Below the pieces are notes generated by a model. That model saw nothing but the letters and a program-made list of their open reading frames with translations, was not told where the DNA came from and made no database searches. DNA of 64,000 nt from Desulfuromonadaceae bacterium (lineage in GTDB: Bacteria; Desulfobacterota; Desulfuromonadia; Geobacterales; Pseudopelobacteraceae), in assembly GCA_028687585.1 (NCBI GenBank), contig JAQTZV010000001.1:1-64000 (forward strand). Reading direction: 5' to 3'. Below, in pieces: positions 1-8,774 of this stretch (its first letter is position 1; every line of letters starts with the position of its first letter). The translations under genes and the position numbers were made by a program.

Positions 1-485
1 GTCCTCCTGTACTGTTGAATAAAGTGCTATTCAATAACAGGTGACAATAGAATTACAAGACTGATATTTTAAGTCGTTTTTATATAAATACCGGGGAGTT
101 AGGCCACGATCTCAGTCATATATAACGTTCTTAAAAACTTTACCAACCAGTTTTTCGCTCTCGCTAGTCAACTTTTTAAGTACGTCCCCTCAGTCTCCTC
201 CCATTATGAGTCCTGTCAAAGGAGAATTCACGGTCATCCCGCAGAGACAGGCTTACTTTATTGCGTATCTGAATCTTCCTCTCGTTATCCTTGCCCAACC
301 CAACCCTCCGCAAGCTTTGCCTTGCCTCCCGCCTGCACACCTGACTGCAATTGATGCGCCTGGCGTGCCAGTCCCCACAGCCCTCCCGGCCTCTGTTCCC
401 GTATAACGTGTTACAAAAATATTCTTGACACCTCTCTGTTTTTTCATAATCATGTAGGCATAAACACTACATTTATGGGGGATGT
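1..485. other. leading intergenic region without a supported gene
   Basis: No credible gene was found. Open frames at 206-406 (plus) and 253-453 (minus) are antisense to each other, proline- or arginine-rich and lack a convincing ribosome site. A small hairpin is visible at 15-34 (TTGAATA, 6-base loop, TATTCAA). The 3' end holds the likely control region of the toxin-antitoxin pair. Confidence 0.5.
425..472 (+). promoter_or_regulatory. candidate promoter/operator of the toxin-antitoxin operon
   Basis: A TTGACA box lies at 425-430, with an AT-rich stretch (CATAAT, 445-450) at shorter than ideal spacing. A perfect inverted repeat follows: ATGTAG (452-457), 9 bases, CTACAT (467-472). It ends 13 bases before the antitoxin start. 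Phd/YefM antitoxins usually repress their own operon through such a palindrome, so this is inferred to be the autoregulatory operator. Confidence 0.4.
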
Positions 486-728
486 ATGCAAACCGTACGG
501 GCCGTTGACGCTAACCGTCATTTTTCCAACGTTCTCAAGCAGGTATCGCAGGGCGAAGAGTTTGTTGTGGTTTCACGGGGCAAGCCGGTGGCAACTATTT
601 TGCCGATCAGGAAAGCTGATAATTCCCATGTGACAGCCCGGAACTTGCTTCTTGAACGACTGCGCCATCAGGAGACAATCGGAGTTCGAGCCTGGACCCG
701 TGACGAACTGTACGAGCGCACCTCATGA
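486..728 (+). CDS. Phd/YefM-family antitoxin
   Basis: An 80-residue protein with the typical Phd/YefM N-terminal fold: it opens MQTVRAVDANRHFSNVL, followed by GEEFVVVSRGKPVATILPI at about residues 23-41. That half normally dimerises and binds operator DNA, and the charged C-terminus (about 50-80) would wrap and neutralise the toxin. Its stop overlaps the start of the PIN toxin by 4 bases (ATGA at 725-728), so the two are translationally coupled. A palindrome directly upstream is the likely operator. Family assignment is firm; the operon partner supports it. Confidence 0.88.
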   Translation: MQTVRAVDANRHFSNVLKQVSQGEEFVVVSRGKPVATILPIRKADNSHVTARNLLLERLRHQETIGVRAWTRDELYERTS

Positions 729-1168
729 GAGTGGCCATTGACACCAATATTCTTGCCTATGCCGAAGGGGTTGGAGATGCCGCCCGCAGGGACGCTACCA
801 TGGATCTGCTTGTTCGCCTTCCCCCCGAATGCGTCCTGCTACCGGTTCAGGTGCTGGGTGAACTCTTTCGGGTTTTGACCGGCAAGGCGAAATGCTCGCC
901 GGATAGTGCCCGCGCTCGCATCCTGCAGTGGGCCGACAGCTTCGAGGTTACCGATTCCACCTGGGCGGCATTTCAATCGGCCTTTGATCTGACGGCTGAT
1001 CATGGTCTCCAGATCTGGGATGCCGTTATTCTTGCTGTTACTGCGGAGAATCGCTGCCGGATGCTGCTTACCGAAGATATGCAGCATGGGTTTACCTGGC
1101 GTGGGGTTACCGTGGTGAATCCCTATCAAATTCCATCTCATCCACTGCTTTCCTCAGTTTTACTCTGA
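725..1168 (+). CDS. vapC: PIN-domain toxin (VapC-like ribonuclease)
   Basis: A 147-residue PIN-domain protein, normal in length for VapC toxins. The metal-binding acidic residues are visible: D6 in AIDTNILAYAEG, E46 in VLGELFRVL, D99 in QIWDAVILAV and E117/D118 in LLTEDMQHG. VapC toxins are Mg2+-dependent RNases that cleave tRNA or rRNA, usually under control of the gene just upstream. Here that gene encodes a Phd-type antitoxin, and the genes overlap by 4 bases. The RNA target cannot be read from the sequence. Confidence 0.88.
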   Translation: MRVAIDTNILAYAEGVGDAARRDATMDLLVRLPPECVLLPVQVLGELFRVLTGKAKCSPDSARARILQWADSFEVTDSTWAAFQSAFDLTADHGLQIWDAVILAVTAENRCRMLLTEDMQHGFTWRGVTVVNPYQIPSHPLLSSVLL

Positions 1169-1201
1169 TCTTATCTCTCAGTTTACCAAGGAGCACGTGC
1201 A

Positions 1202-2260
1202 GTGCAGATAGCCCGATTCCTCTTGCCGGTTCTGTTGGTAGCCACCTTGATTCCGCTGACTCAAGCGGCTGCCGGTTCGCCGGTTCGCGTCAGGATCAAT
1301 ACGAGTCACGGAGTTGAAAACGCTCGTGGCGCGGTAAAAGATGCCGGACTTAGCGTTGCGACGGATGTCATTGTAACCACGTCATCAGAGTTCAACGGGC
1401 GCCCTTATCTTCCGCCGGACAAATTCATGCAGGATGCCCAGTCCGTTCACGCGACTATCATGTCGTCAAGCTTCTCCGGTTGGGATTATCTCTTTGACAC
1501 GCAGTTATATAAACAATTAACAGAAAATGACCTGGTGCAAGTGTACGCCTATGTACCCAGAAAAGACCAACCCTCTAATGCGCCGCCTCCAGCGGCTTTT
1601 GCGACGGTCAATTTGATCGGCGGGAAAACAGGGGGGGGCATCGAGTTCGGTATACCCAGGGGATACATGAACAGCCATGGTCAAAGTGACACTCCCTCCG
1701 GTGTTACGGCGCAATTGGCCGGCCTTATGGCAAGCCTGAAGTACAACCATCCTGACTGGAACTGGTTTGACGTAAAAGCCGCCCTGAGAACGACGGCCTC
1801 CAACTTCCCCACCGGGTATAATCCGGGAAAATCCGGGTATGGCGCAATTGATTATCAGGCGGCAAATGCGCTCACCGCTTCGAGCCACTTCCCGTTATTT
1901 CCGCCAGCGGCTGTGATGCGCACCGCACGGAACAATACGGTTATCTTTGCGATCAACTCCTTTAAACAGAACCGGCGGGTGGCCGATGCCTTGTTCAAAT
2001 TCAGAATGCGGCCGTTTCCGATGCTTAAAGATTTGACTCTGGCGGAACTGACCGCTTTGGGAGGGAAATTGTTGTTCACCGGGGACCGTTCTGAAACGAC
2101 TAATTCGTTAACGGTGCAATTGGCGAGCAACGAAATGACCTTTTTCGTGTGGCTGTCCAAAGATTCCAATGGCCTCTATTCCCGTATTGAGCCCTATTCG
2201 ATACTGGGCCCACTCTTTTTTATTCCGGGAAAAACTTCTATTGTCATCGATCCGAAATAA
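1202..2260 (+). CDS. secreted subtilase-like (S8) protein with only the serine motif recognisable
   Basis: A 352-residue protein starting at GTG, with AAGGAG about 8 bases upstream and a clear signal peptide (about residues 1-23, ending TQAAAG). Residues 163-200 match the serine-loop region of S8 subtilases: TPSGVTAQLAGLMASL places S166 where the catalytic serine sits, followed by VKAALRTTASNF and YGAIDYQAANAL. I cannot find the usual Asp or His-Gly-Thr motifs upstream. The protein may therefore be a degenerate or inactive protease or a binding protein. The last 120 residues are unrecognised. Confidence 0.5.
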   Translation: MQIARFLLPVLLVATLIPLTQAAAGSPVRVRINTSHGVENARGAVKDAGLSVATDVIVTTSSEFNGRPYLPPDKFMQDAQSVHATIMSSSFSGWDYLFDTQLYKQLTENDLVQVYAYVPRKDQPSNAPPPAAFATVNLIGGKTGGGIEFGIPRGYMNSHGQSDTPSGVTAQLAGLMASLKYNHPDWNWFDVKAALRTTASNFPTGYNPGKSGYGAIDYQAANALTASSHFPLFPPAAVMRTARNNTVIFAINSFKQNRRVADALFKFRMRPFPMLKDLTLAELTALGGKLLFTGDRSETTNSLTVQLASNEMTFFVWLSKDSNGLYSRIEPYSILGPLFFIPGKTSIVIDPK

Positions 2261-2281
2261 GATGAAAGAAATAAGATGAAA
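2254..2281 (+). repeat. 14-bp tandem duplication over the stop codon
   Basis: GAAATAAGATGAAA occurs twice head to tail (2254-2267 and 2268-2281). The first copy contains the stop codon of the subtilase-like gene, so the duplication does not change the protein. It looks like a simple slippage event. Confidence 0.7.
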
Positions 2282-2283
2282 GC

Positions 2284-2312
2284 TTGACAGATGCGGGGCA
2301 CTTCATTTACTG
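2284..2312 (+). promoter_or_regulatory. promoter of the riboswitch-terC unit
   Basis: TTGACA at 2284-2289 is followed 16 bases later by a -10-like TTTACT (2306-2311). Transcription would start near 2318, just before the aptamer. This is a sequence match only. Confidence 0.5.
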
Positions 2313-2319
2313 TTGCACT

Positions 2320-2430
2320 TCAATGAAGGGGAGTAGCTATCAGCCGGAGACATGGCTGATCCCGTGTTCGTCAACACAGTCGCAAGACTCGGACCGGGAA
2401 CGATAATCATCGCAAGCAAGACCTTTATCC
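2320..2430 (+). promoter_or_regulatory. yybP-ykoY (manganese) riboswitch aptamer
   Basis: The 5' signature GAAGGGGAGTAGCTAT is at 2325-2340. A central helix (CAGCC at 2341, GGCTG at 2354) and further conserved-looking segments, GTCAACAC and GTCGCAAGACT, follow. The 3' arm GCAAGACCTTT ends near 2426. This pattern matches the yybP-ykoY class, which binds Mn2+ and usually controls TerC/YebN-type manganese exporters. The next gene is a TerC-family protein, which is the expected partner. AAGG in the 5' arm can pair with CCTT in the 3' arm (helix P1). Confidence 0.82.
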
Positions 2431-2469
2431 AATGCGCATAAAACACGCCGTGGGTAAAGGTCTTTTTTA
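2418..2469 (+). terminator. riboswitch expression platform: intrinsic terminator
   Basis: AAGACCTTTATCC (2418-2430) pairs over 13 bases with GGGTAAAGGTCTT (2452-2464), followed by a T-run to 2468. The 5' arm is also the 3' arm of the aptamer, so the two folds exclude each other. Mn2+ binding should hold the aptamer and block the terminator: a transcriptional ON switch. Confidence 0.8.
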
Positions 2470-2514
2470 TTTGCCGCCACGGCAATTCACGAAGGAACAA
2501 GAGGGGGAATCACA

Positions 2515-3264
2515 ATGGAATGGGTGACAGATCCGCAGGTCTGGATGGCATTGGTAACATTGAGTGCGCTGGAAATAGTGCTCGGCATCGACAACATCAT
2601 TTTTATCTCCATTCAGGCAAGCAAACTTCCTGCCCATCAGCAGGAGAAGGCCCGGCTGGTCGGACTCGGGCTGGCGATGTTTATCCGCATCGCACTGCTG
2701 TTTTCGCTGACCTGGCTGATGGGGCTCACTGCGCCGCTCTTTGTGATAGTCGGCAACGAAATTTCCGGGCGCGATCTGATCTTGATCTCTGGCGGTCTTT
2801 TTCTACTCTGGAAAAGTACCATGGAGATTCACGAGAAGCTTGAAGGTGAGGAGGAAATATCTTCCGCACGAGTCAGTACCACCTTTGGTGCGGTACTTGT
2901 GCAAATCCTTCTGCTGGATGTGGTTTTTTCTCTTGATTCAATTATTACCGCTCTCGGAATGGCCAGTCAGCTGGCCATAATGATTGCAGCAGTTGTTATT
3001 GCGGTCGGTTTCATGATGCTCTTTTCCGGCAAGATCAGTGCATTTGTAGAAAAACACCCGACCATCAAGATGCTGGCACTCAGTTTTCTGCTTTTGATCG
3101 GGGTCTCGCTGATCGGTGATGGTTTTGATATGCACATCCCGAAAGGTTACATCTACTTCGCCATGGCGTTTTCGGTGCTGGTTGAGATGCTCAATCTCCG
3201 GCTCCGGAAAGGGGTGCCGGTCAAGCTGCATCAACCGCGTCTAGAACATTCCGCCGAACGGTGA
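2515..3264 (+). CDS. TerC/YgdQ-family membrane protein, probable manganese exporter
   Basis: A 249-residue integral membrane protein with about seven hydrophobic segments. It carries the two TerC-family repeats with buried acidic residues: SALEIVLGIDNIIFIS (about 17-32) and LLLDVVFSLDSIITALGM (about 132-149). Proteins of this family export Mn2+ (MeeF and Alx types). A Mn riboswitch with a terminator lies directly upstream, which strongly supports that role here. GAGGGGG upstream is the ribosome site. The UPF0182 gene starts 6 bases after its stop and is probably co-transcribed. Confidence 0.85.
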   Translation: MEWVTDPQVWMALVTLSALEIVLGIDNIIFISIQASKLPAHQQEKARLVGLGLAMFIRIALLFSLTWLMGLTAPLFVIVGNEISGRDLILISGGLFLLWKSTMEIHEKLEGEEEISSARVSTTFGAVLVQILLLDVVFSLDSIITALGMASQLAIMIAAVVIAVGFMMLFSGKISAFVEKHPTIKMLALSFLLLIGVSLIGDGFDMHIPKGYIYFAMAFSVLVEMLNLRLRKGVPVKLHQPRLEHSAER

Positions 3265-3270
3265 TATCAT

Positions 3271-6000
3271 ATGTCTCACAACCCCGGCGTAGCCGGGTAT
3301 GCTGCACCCATGGGGTACACACAGATGTTCAAAAGCAAGTTTATATTAGTTCTGGTTCTCGTTACGGTGGTACTGCCGTTCGTCTCATCCCTGATCAATT
3401 ACTATACCGATTGGCTCTTTTTTGTTGAAACCGGCTTTGCCTCGGTTTTTACGACGACTCTGTACGCAAAAACCGGGGTAGGGCTCTTGTTTGGTCTGTT
3501 TCTGTACGCCGTTATCATGGCCAACTTATCCTATGCAAACCGGGCAAAATTCCCCTACAGCGGCATTTCCATCGTGGGTGGCGGCAACTTCCGCGTGAAC
3601 AGGGATGATGCAATCCGCTTTGTAAAACCGTTAGCCCTCCTCGTCACCGTCATCTTGTCTTTCCTTGCTGCAAGTTGGGGTGCGCTGCGTTGGGAAGAGG
3701 TTCTGCTGTTTATGAACAGGGTTGATGTCGGCACTGTTGATCCGGTCATCGGCAAAGATATCGGTTTTTATCTGTTCAGTATGCCGTTCTGGGAGGCACT
3801 CAGGGGTTTTGCCGGATTTGCGCTGTTGGCGGCCGCCGCCGTGTCGGCAGTGGTGTATTATATCCGCGGCGGCATCATCCTGACAGAGCGGGGCGCATCG
3901 GTAGATGAAAAAGTTCGGCGACACCTGGCGGTTCTGGTCGGTTTGTTTGCCTGTGCAATCGCGGCAGGTTTCTATCTCGACAGCTTCAGGCTGCTGTTCT
4001 CCAACAACGGCTCCTTTTATGGCGCCGGCTATGTAGATGTTAACTCCCGCCTGCTCACCTGCAAAATTTTGACATTCCTGACGCCACTGGCAGGGATAGT
4101 GCTGGCCGCCGGGATCTGGAAAGGTGCCTGGCGGGTGGCGCTGCTGCCGCCGCTGGTCGTTGTTGTGCTGTACGTTATCGGCATCAGGGTGTATCCGGCC
4201 CTGCTCCAGAAGTTCAAGGTTTCGCCCAACGAGTTGGCGCTTGAAACACCCTATATCGAGAACAATATTAAATTTACCCGATTCGGCTTCGATCTGGAAA
4301 AGATTGAAACCGTGCCCTTTGATGTCGATACGAAGCTTACCGCTGCCGATATTGCCAATAATGATGCTACCATCAAAAATATCCGCCTCTGGGATCACGC
4401 CCCGCTGCTGAAGACCTACAGCCAACTCCAGCAGATCAGGACCTATTACAAATTTTTCGATGTGGATAATGACCGCTACAAAGTGAACGGTCAGTACAGT
4501 CAGGTCATGCTGTCGCCGCGTGAACTCTCCTACGCCGATCTCCCGAGCAAAAACTGGATTAACGAACGTCTCATCTTCACGCATGGCAACGGCATCACCT
4601 TCGGCCCGGTCAGCCGGATCAGCAAGGAAGGGTTGCCGGAGTTTTTCGTCAAGGATATTCCCCCGGTCAGCCTGGCCGATATCAAAGTAACCCGTCCGGA
4701 AATCTATTTCGGTGAATTGTCCAACGACTATGTGGTCATCAAGACTAAAGTGCCGGAATTCAGCTATCCGACCGCAACCGGTAATATCAACACGACCTAC
4801 GCCGGAAAAGGGGGGGTGCCGATCGATTCACTCCTCAAAAAAGCGCTGTTTGCTGCCAAATTCAAAACGGAAAAAATCCTGCTTTCGTCCGATATTACCG
4901 CCGAAAGCCGTATTATCTACAATCGCAACATCAACGAACGGGTGCGGGCAATCGCCCCTTTCCTTCACTTTGACGGCGATCCCTATATGGTGGTTGATGC
5001 GGGGGGACGGTTGAAATGGATCATCGATGCCTATACGTATTCGGATCGACTCCCCTATTCAAAGCCGATCCAGGGGGGGATCAACTATATGAGGAATTCC
5101 GTCAAGGCAACCATTGATGCCTATGACGGCACAGTTGATTTCTACATCAGCGATCCGAACGATGTCCTGGCAAAAGCCTATACCCGAATGTTTCCGGGGC
5201 TTTTCAAACCGCTGACCGCTATGCCGGCAGACCTCCGCACCCACGTCCGCTATCCGCATCAGTTCCTCCAATTGCAGGCGGCCATGTTTGCCGCCTATCA
5301 CATGACTGATCCGAAGGTCTTCTACAACAAGGAGAATCTCTGGCAGGTTCCGTCTCTTGGCGAAAAGCCGATGGAACCCTATTACACCATCATGAAACTG
5401 CCGGGAGAAAAGGTTGAAGAATATATTCTACTGCTGCCGTTTACCCCCTCAAAACGTGATAATCTCGCCGCCTGGCTGACTGCCCGCTGTGATGGGGAAA
5501 ACTATGGGAAAATTCGCGCCTACACCTTCCCACGGGATCGTCTCATCTACGGTCCGAAACAGATCGACGCCCGCATCAATCAGGACTCCTTCATTTCTCA
5601 GCAGTTGACCCTCTGGAATCAGCGCGGCTCCGAGGTTATCCGGGGTAGCCTGCTGGTGATCCCGATTGAAAAATCGCTCCTCTATGTGCAGCCGCTGTTT
5701 CTTGCCGCCGACAAGGCCGGCCTCCCGGAGTTGAAGCGGGTTATTGTCGCCTTCGGTGATCAGGTAGTTATGGAAGAGAACCTGGAGCTGGCTCTGCAGC
5801 GGCTCTTCGGTGGTAAAAAAGCTGTTGTCGCAGCCGCTGCAATGGCGCCGTCCGGTCCAAAGGCATCACCAGCCGCGCTGGCAAAAGAAGCGATGACTGT
5901 TTATGAGAAGGCGACGACCTTGCAGCGCCAGGGGAACTGGGCGGGATATGGTGAGGAGTTGCGTAAACTGGAGCAGATTCTCAAGCGAATGGCGCAATAG
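3271..6000 (+). CDS. UPF0182 family large membrane protein
   Basis: A 909-residue protein of the UPF0182 family (COG1615). Seven or so membrane segments occupy roughly the first 300 residues, starting FKSKFILVLVLVTVVLPFV. A large soluble domain follows, containing family blocks such as LRLWDH-like IRLWDHAPLLKTYSQLQQIR and the HVRYPHQFLQLQA stretch. The function is unknown. The chosen ATG lies in a GC-rich palindrome; an in-frame ATG at 3325 after ATGGGGT, starting MFKSKF, is an equally likely true start. The C-terminal 60 residues are Ala/Lys-rich. Confidence 0.88.
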   Translation: MSHNPGVAGYAAPMGYTQMFKSKFILVLVLVTVVLPFVSSLINYYTDWLFFVETGFASVFTTTLYAKTGVGLLFGLFLYAVIMANLSYANRAKFPYSGISIVGGGNFRVNRDDAIRFVKPLALLVTVILSFLAASWGALRWEEVLLFMNRVDVGTVDPVIGKDIGFYLFSMPFWEALRGFAGFALLAAAAVSAVVYYIRGGIILTERGASVDEKVRRHLAVLVGLFACAIAAGFYLDSFRLLFSNNGSFYGAGYVDVNSRLLTCKILTFLTPLAGIVLAAGIWKGAWRVALLPPLVVVVLYVIGIRVYPALLQKFKVSPNELALETPYIENNIKFTRFGFDLEKIETVPFDVDTKLTAADIANNDATIKNIRLWDHAPLLKTYSQLQQIRTYYKFFDVDNDRYKVNGQYSQVMLSPRELSYADLPSKNWINERLIFTHGNGITFGPVSRISKEGLPEFFVKDIPPVSLADIKVTRPEIYFGELSNDYVVIKTKVPEFSYPTATGNINTTYAGKGGVPIDSLLKKALFAAKFKTEKILLSSDITAESRIIYNRNINERVRAIAPFLHFDGDPYMVVDAGGRLKWIIDAYTYSDRLPYSKPIQGGINYMRNSVKATIDAYDGTVDFYISDPNDVLAKAYTRMFPGLFKPLTAMPADLRTHVRYPHQFLQLQAAMFAAYHMTDPKVFYNKENLWQVPSLGEKPMEPYYTIMKLPGEKVEEYILLLPFTPSKRDNLAAWLTARCDGENYGKIRAYTFPRDRLIYGPKQIDARINQDSFISQQLTLWNQRGSEVIRGSLLVIPIEKSLLYVQPLFLAADKAGLPELKRVIVAFGDQVVMEENLELALQRLFGGKKAVVAAAAMAPSGPKASPAALAKEAMTVYEKATTLQRQGNWAGYGEELRKLEQILKRMAQ

Positions 6001-6038
6001 CAGGTTTTATTGCCCGGGTTTGTACCGGTAGCGACCGT

Positions 6039-6266
6039 ATGAAACTTTTTTTGTTCAAGACACTTGCGCAGACCAAACGTCTGATTGTAATAGGTACCGG
6101 CTTCACAATCCTGGTTGTCGGCATAGCCATGATTGTGCTGCCGGGGCCGGCATTTGTGGTTATTCCGGTGGGATTAGCGATTCTGGCAACGGAATTTATC
6201 TGGGCCGGAAACCTCCTTGACAGGGTAAAAAAGAAAATTGCACGTATGCGATCAGGAAGCACGTAA
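6039..6266 (+). CDS. PGPGW-family small transmembrane protein
   Basis: A 75-residue protein with two hydrophobic segments separated by the family signature. IVLPGPAFVVIPVGLAILA (about residues 32-50) is the typical PGPxx turn of the PGPGW (TIGR02611) family, followed by TEFIWAGNLLDRVKKKIAR. Function is unknown. It sits 38 bases after the UPF0182 gene on the same strand and its 3' end faces nqrM, which is on the opposite strand. Confidence 0.75.
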   Translation: MKLFLFKTLAQTKRLIVIGTGFTILVVGIAMIVLPGPAFVVIPVGLAILATEFIWAGNLLDRVKKKIARMRSGST

Positions 6267-6301
6267 CAGAGCAAAAAATGCGGAAATAAAAAATTACAGG
6301 A

Positions 6302-6472
6302 TTATATCTGCTTGTCACCGGAACAGCTGCAGTCGCTCTTCCTGTAGCCATCCTTTTCCCCGTTGCCCCTGTCGCAACCGCCCCGCAGCCTTTTACGCCG
6401 GAGAATAACCCCGGTGGCCATCCCGATGAACGCGAGCAGAAAGAGTATCAGAACCGGCAGAATGGTGTCCAT
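6302..6472 (-). CDS. nqrM: NqrM-like Na+-NQR maturation protein
   Basis: A 56-residue gene that is easy to miss because of its size. It has an N-terminal membrane helix (LPVLILFLLAFIGMATGVIL) followed by RRKRLRGGC and a CSC motif near the end (C33, C48, C50). NqrM (DUF539) proteins share this layout and are needed to assemble the Nqr iron centre. The start overlaps the stop of the preceding ferritin-like gene by one base (TGATG), showing translational coupling to the nqr operon. The Cys region is divergent from typical NqrM, so the match rests on architecture and position. Confidence 0.7.
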   Translation of the reverse strand: MDTILPVLILFLLAFIGMATGVILRRKRLRGGCDRGNGEKDGYRKSDCSCSGDKQI

Positions 6473-6930
6473 CAGAGGTCTGCCAAACCCTGAGCGTGGC
6501 GGATAAAGCGCTTCATGCCGAGCTCTTCCTGCCCCTTGAGCGTCTTGAAGAGGTGTTCCGTTTCATCTGAAACGCAGTTCAGCAGCAGATGATCATAAAA
6601 GCCGATCAGGGCGGTTTTATACCGGATTGCGACGCCAACCAGCTGATCGAGGTCAACGCGGCAACCATCGGTTAATAGCGTGTGGTCGGGAGTCGGAAAG
6701 GGGATTTCTATCCGTTTGAACCAGTATTCAATGGCGGACTCGGGGGCCGATTCCATGTAGTCATGGATCGCCAGAGCCAGCCGCAATTCATGGTCAATCA
6801 GGTACTCCAGCATCAAACGGTTGCGGGGAGAAACCTCGCCGTGGCTAAACTCGCTGTAGAGGGAGCTGATACTGCGATGATACGGGGCCGCCAGATTCTG
6901 CAGAATTTCCCGGGTCTGTGCAAAGCGCAT
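6472..6930 (-). CDS. ferritin-like helical protein of the nqr operon, unknown function
   Basis: A 152-residue, mostly helical protein. MLEYLIDHELRLALAIHDYM (about 40-59) and DETEHLFKTLKGQEELGMKRF (about 122-142) carry the E...H and E-x-x-H spacing seen in ferritin-like or rubrerythrin-like four-helix proteins, but I cannot confirm a metal site. It lies 9 bases after nqrF and is coupled to nqrM by a one-base overlap, so it is part of the operon. In most nqr operons this position holds apbE, which is absent here. A redox-metal or assembly role is inference only. Confidence 0.55.
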   Translation of the reverse strand: MRFAQTREILQNLAAPYHRSISSLYSEFSHGEVSPRNRLMLEYLIDHELRLALAIHDYMESAPESAIEYWFKRIEIPFPTPDHTLLTDGCRVDLDQLVGVAIRYKTALIGFYDHLLLNCVSDETEHLFKTLKGQEELGMKRFIRHAQGLADL

Positions 6931-6939
6931 GGTACACTC

Positions 6940-8166
6940 CTACTGTCCGAAATTGTCAAAGAGGATATTCTCCGGTTCAACGCCAAGATTGTCGAGCATA
7001 GCCACTACCGCACTGGTCATCATAGGGGGGCCGCAGAGATAATATTCACAATCTTCCGGCGCCTGGTGGCTGTTGAGGTAGGTTGTGAACAGGTACTGGT
7101 GCACGAAGCCGACAGCACCGCTCCAATGGTCCTCCGGCTGTGGATCTGAAAGTACCAGATGCCAGGTAAAGTTTGCGTGCGCGTGGGCGAGTGCATCGAA
7201 CTCATCAACATAAAATGCTTCCCGCAGGCTACGGGCCCCGTACCAGAAGGATATTTTCCGTTTTGAATGAAGGCGGCGCAGCTGATCGAAGATGTGTGAG
7301 CGCATCGGTGCCATACCGGCTCCCCCGCCGACAAACAGCATCTCGGCATCAGTCTCCTTCGCAAAGAACTCTCCGAACGGCCCGGCGACCGTCACCTGAT
7401 CCCCCGGTTTCAGATTGAAAATCCAGGAGGACATCTGTCCCGGCGGTGCATCAGGAGCGGCCGGCGGTGGCGGACTTATCCGGACATTGAGCATGATTAT
7501 CTGCCGCTCTTCGGGGTAGTTGGCCATGGAGTAGGCCCGCATGATCGGTTCCTTCACTTCTGAACGGTACCGCCACAGATTCATGCGATCCCAGTTCGGA
7601 CGATATATTTCTTCCACGGAGATGGTTCTGTATTCAACAAAGTGCGGCGGCGCCTGAATCTGGATGTAGCCGCCGGCGCGAAAATCCAGTTCCTCGCCTT
7701 GCGGGAGTTCCAACACCAGTTCCTTGATAAAGGTGGCGCAGTTTCTGTTAGAGCGTACGGTGCAGTGCCACTGGCGAATGGCAAATATATCCGGCGGCAG
7801 CTCCAGAACCATATTCTGTTTGACCGCCACCTGACATGACAGGCGCAATCCTTCGCGAGCCTGGCGTTTGTTGATATGAGCGGTCTCCGTCGGGAGAAGG
7901 TTGCCGCCTCCGGAGTGGATCTTCACCCGGCATTGGCCACAGCTGCCGCCGCCACCGCAGGCTGAGGGGATGAATATCCTGTTGTCGGAGAGTACGGTCA
8001 GCAGCTTGCCGCCGGGAGAAACAGTGATGCACTTCTCCGGATCATTATTGATTCCCAGCCTGATTTCACCCTCCGGGATAAGCTTTGCCCGAGCCGCGAG
8101 AATCACGACTACCAGCAGCATGATGATCCCGGTAAACATGAGAATTCCCAGCAGTACCGGGATCAT
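6940..8166 (-). CDS. nqrF: Na+-translocating NADH:quinone reductase subunit F
   Basis: A 408-residue protein of normal NqrF length. An N-terminal membrane helix (about 3-25) is followed by a [2Fe-2S] ferredoxin domain with C70, C76, C79 and C111 ([11 protein letters not shown]). An FAD-binding region contains RAYSMAN (about 209-215), and an NADH-binding domain has [17 protein letters not shown]. NqrF takes electrons from NADH and passes them through FAD and the iron-sulfur centre to the membrane subunits. It overlaps nqrE by 4 bases. Confidence 0.96.
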   Translation of the reverse strand: MIPVLLGILMFTGIIMLLVVVILAARAKLIPEGEIRLGINNDPEKCITVSPGGKLLTVLSDNRIFIPSACGGGGSCGQCRVKIHSGGGNLLPTETAHINKRQAREGLRLSCQVAVKQNMVLELPPDIFAIRQWHCTVRSNRNCATFIKELVLELPQGEELDFRAGGYIQIQAPPHFVEYRTISVEEIYRPNWDRMNLWRYRSEVKEPIMRAYSMANYPEERQIIMLNVRISPPPPAAPDAPPGQMSSWIFNLKPGDQVTVAGPFGEFFAKETDAEMLFVGGGAGMAPMRSHIFDQLRRLHSKRKISFWYGARSLREAFYVDEFDALAHAHANFTWHLVLSDPQPEDHWSGAVGFVHQYLFTTYLNSHQAPEDCEYYLCGPPMMTSAVVAMLDNLGVEPENILFDNFGQ

Positions 8167-8771
8167 AACTGAATCCCTGAGAAGGACATGAATGCGAGCG
8201 CCATCAGCCCCATGATCATGAACGTGATGCCGAGTCCTTTCAACCCGGCCGGTACGTCACTGTAGACAAGTTTTTGGCGAATAGCGGCCAGCAGGGTTAT
8301 GGCCATTGCCCAGCCAAGCCCGCTGCCGAAGCCGAAGACAACGCTTTCGGCGAAAGTGTAGTCCCGTTCCACCATGAAGAGTGATCCTCCCAGGATGGCG
8401 CAGTTGACCGAGATCAGCGGCAGGAAGATCCCGAGCGTGCTGTAGAGTGCCGGAAAATAGCGATCGAGCACCATCTCAAGTATCTGAACGATGGCGGCGA
8501 TCAGACCGATATAGCAGATCAGCCCGATAAAGGTCAGATCAAGATCACCATATCCGAGCCATGAGAGCGCGCCCGGTTTGAGCATGTGCCGGAAGATCAG
8601 GTTGTTGGCGGGAACCGTGATGGTCTGCACAACCACCACCGCAACACCGAGCCCCATGGCGGCATCTATCTTTTTGGATACCGCCAGAAGTGTGCACATG
8701 CCGAGAAAGAAGGCGAGCCCCATGTTTTCGATGAACACAGAGCGCATAAAGAGGCTTAAAAAATGCTCCAT
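8163..8771 (-). CDS. nqrE: Na+-translocating NADH:quinone reductase subunit E
   Basis: A 202-residue integral membrane protein with about six helices, the standard length for NqrE. It begins [20 protein letters not shown] and carries the family segment [19 protein letters not shown]. NqrE and NqrD are homologous subunits that form the sodium channel core and coordinate the intramembrane iron centre through conserved cysteines (C26 in [10 protein letters not shown]113 in VNCAILGG). The gene starts 3 bases after nqrD and overlaps nqrF. Confidence 0.95.
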   Translation of the reverse strand: MEHFLSLFMRSVFIENMGLAFFLGMCTLLAVSKKIDAAMGLGVAVVVVQTITVPANNLIFRHMLKPGALSWLGYGDLDLTFIGLICYIGLIAAIVQILEMVLDRYFPALYSTLGIFLPLISVNCAILGGSLFMVERDYTFAESVVFGFGSGLGWAMAITLLAAIRQKLVYSDVPAGLKGLGITFMIMGLMALAFMSFSGIQL

Positions 8772-8774
8772 CGC

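Noticed and set aside
206..453. Overlapping small frames on both strands before the antitoxin
   Set aside because: No ribosome site, unusual composition and mutual overlap; no recognisable domain.
3631..4584. 317-codon minus-strand frame inside UPF0182
   Set aside because: It is antisense to a conserved membrane protein, has high Gln/Arg/His content and no ribosome site.
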